Shown here: positions 62,832 through 64,000 of the stretch, in pieces
Layout: the number at the start of each line of letters is the position of its first letter
Numbering within the stretch: the stretch's first letter is position 1
Source of the DNA: JBOGOC01 sp050747525
Lineage (GTDB): Bacteria > Acidobacteriota > Polarisedimenticolia > JACPZX01 > DASXTC01
Length of the DNA stretch: 64,000 nucleotides
Reading direction: 5' to 3'
Assembly (NCBI GenBank): GCA_050747525.1
Contig: JBOGOC010000083.1
Coordinates: 1 to 64,000 of the forward strand
Notes under the pieces: model-generated
What the model was told of the DNA's origin: nothing
The model's input: the letters and a program-made list of their open reading frames with translations, nothing else
Database searches by the model: none
Position numbers and translations under genes: made by a program

Positions 62832-63815
62832 ATGCGCACCGCAGGCAGCCCGAGCCACACAGCCTGGGACGCCGTCCCGCCGCAGGCTTCCCATCCGGAC
62901 GAGGGCGGGCCGCTGCGGCGCCTGCGCCGGCGGATCATGCGGCTGGCGCCCCGCCCTCTCGTGCGCGCGCTGGCCCGCCCCTACGTGGCGGGCGAGACGC
63001 GGCGCGAGGCGATCGATGTGGTTCGACGTCTGCAGGCGGACCACGGGCTGATGAGCACGATCGATGTGCTGGGGGAAGCGATCCACGACGAGCGCGAGAG
63101 CCGCGCCACGCTCGAAGAGTACGTCGCCATCCTGGACGATCTGGCCGCCTGCCGCTACGCCAACATCTCCATCAAGCTGTCCGCGCTCGGACAGGCCCTC
63201 GACGAAGATCTGTGCGCGCGCCAGCTGGAGACGCTCCTGGAGCACGCCCGCCGGCACGACCAGTTCGTGCGGCTGGACATGGAGGACCACACCACCACCG
63301 ACTCCACCCTGACCCACTACAGGCGGCTCTGCGGCCGGTACCCGCGGCTGGGGATAGTTTTACAAGCCCGCCTGCACCGGACGCCGCGGGACGTGGAGGA
63401 GCTGGCCCCGCTGCGGCCCAACGTCCGGCTGTGCATCGGCATCTACCGGGAGCCCGTCCAGATAAGCCTTCAGGACAAGCCGGCCATGAAGACGCGGCTG
63501 CTCGAGCTGCTCGAGACGATGTGGCACAACGGGCAGTACGTGGCGATAGCGACACACGACGAGGCGGTCATCGGGCGGGCGCTCCAGCTTGCCGAGCGCA
63601 TGGGCAAGACTCCGGCCGACTTCGAGGTGCAGATGCTGCTGGGGGTGCCGCGGGCGGCTATCCAGCGCCGCCTGCGCGAGCAGGGGGTGAAGGTCCGCCT
63701 GTACGTGCCCTATGGGTCCAACTGGTACCACTACTGCCTCCGGCGCCTGGACAACAGCCCCGAGATGGCGCGGATGGTGCTTGCGAACTTGTTGCGGCGC
63801 GGCGGCCGGGGCTAA
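62832..63815 (+). CDS. putA: Proline dehydrogenase (monofunctional)
   Basis: This 327-aa flavoenzyme oxidises proline to pyrroline-5-carboxylate. The (beta/alpha)8 barrel motifs are present: ISIKLSALG, VRLDMEDHTTTDST, GIVLQARLHRT and YVPYGSNWYHYCLRRLDN. In the last, the usual RRxxE glutamate position is Asn, a small departure from the family. No P5C dehydrogenase domain is fused, so it is a ProDH-only protein of Gram-positive type length. The ATG at 62832 follows GGAGGG. The RNase P RNA gene begins just after its stop. Confidence 0.9.
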   Translation: MRTAGSPSHTAWDAVPPQASHPDEGGPLRRLRRRIMRLAPRPLVRALARPYVAGETRREAIDVVRRLQADHGLMSTIDVLGEAIHDERESRATLEEYVAILDDLAACRYANISIKLSALGQALDEDLCARQLETLLEHARRHDQFVRLDMEDHTTTDSTLTHYRRLCGRYPRLGIVLQARLHRTPRDVEELAPLRPNVRLCIGIYREPVQISLQDKPAMKTRLLELLETMWHNGQYVAIATHDEAVIGRALQLAERMGKTPADFEVQMLLGVPRAAIQRRLREQGVKVRLYVPYGSNWYHYCLRRLDNSPEMARMVLANLLRRGGRG

Positions 63816-63818
63816 CAT
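63789..63818 (+). promoter_or_regulatory. Possible promoter of rnpB within the end of the proline dehydrogenase gene
   Basis: TTGTTG (63789-63794) and TAACAT (63813-63818) are 18 bases apart. The -10 overlaps the stop codon and would start transcription near 63825, just at the expected 5' end of the RNase P RNA. Confidence 0.4.
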
Positions 63819-63824
63819 AGGAAC

Positions 63825-64000
63825 CGAAGGCGAAGAGGCGATCGCTGCGGGGGAAACCCCGGGGAGGAAAGTCCGAACTCCATAGGGCAGCGTGCCGGAT
63901 AACGTCCGGTCCCGGTGACGGGAAGGAAAGTGCCACAGAAAACACACCGCCCAAGACCCGCTCCGGCGGGGACGGCAAGGGTGAAAAGGTGCGGTAAGAG
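63825..64000 (+). ncRNA. rnpB: RNase P RNA, 5' part, cut by the window edge
   Basis: The conserved core of bacterial class A RNase P RNA is clear: GAGGAAAGTCCG (63864-63875, P4 5' strand region), then GGAAAGTGCCACAGAAAA and GGTGAAAAGGTGCGGTAAGAG close to the window end. The matching 3' strand lies beyond 64000. The RNA is the catalytic part of RNase P, which trims tRNA 5' ends. The 5' boundary is estimated from the likely promoter. Confidence 0.93.

Overview
This is a high-GC bacterial chromosome segment in which almost every base is used. The cell appears to have a Gram-negative envelope: there is a Wza-type export protein, a Wzz-type chain-length protein and a very long predicted outer-membrane barrel protein. 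It also has features more familiar from Gram-positives and other deep lineages, namely PyrR-controlled pyrimidine genes, a YvcK/CofD-like protein and an oxygen-dependent-type HemY protoporphyrinogen oxidase. I read it as an uncultured, deeply branching Gram-negative (Acidobacteriota-, Eisenbacteria- or Myxococcota-like). The phylum is an inference, and no rRNA is present to settle it.

Layout. 1-500: the 3' end of an IS3-family insertion sequence, then a gene-free stretch of short repeats. 500-2209: a membrane-anchored alkaline-phosphatase-superfamily protein with altered catalytic residues. 2206-5236: promoter, PyrR RNA element, attenuator terminator and pyrR-pyrB-pyrC. 5283-6899: a 15-bp perfect palindrome and two response regulators. 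6900-10257: a possible structured leader and a 1027-aa secreted multidomain protein. 10324-40099: a leftward run of 23 genes for an exported polysaccharide, most overlapping by 4 bp. It is headed by a NusG/RfaH-like antiterminator, followed by export genes (wza, wzz, cpsD-like), glmS, priming glycosyltransferase, yvcK-like, wecB, polymerase, flippase, six transferases of sugar or acyl groups, two asparagine-synthase-like amidotransferases, a deacetylase, a heparinase-like lyase and a beta-helix protein. 40301-44626: an SOS-type imuB-dnaE2 pair. 44627-44935: a second copy of the repeat element seen at the left edge. 44936-48116: hemG-hemH-DNA methyltransferase. 48177-50318: a small exported cysteine protein and an ETF-quinone oxidoreductase. 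50308-58567: a polytopic membrane protein and three divergent DUF11-type surface proteins, the last 1600 aa long. 58646-63815: a lone receiver protein, PIN/TRAM membrane protein, alr, dnaB and proline dehydrogenase. 63825-64000: the 5' half of the RNase P RNA, cut by the window edge.

How it works together. The large leftward operon can supply GlcNAc precursors (GlmS, WecB), prime a lipid carrier, assemble, amidate and acylate a repeat unit, flip, polymerise and export it, with an antiterminator to keep RNA polymerase going. Its gene content resembles exosortase (XrtA)-associated polysaccharide loci, but no exosortase or PEP-CTERM protein is visible. The most unusual non-coding signal is a roughly 85-90-bp element present in two inverted copies 44 kb apart. 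It has a hairpin whose stem carries paired base changes, next to an invariant 15-bp box.
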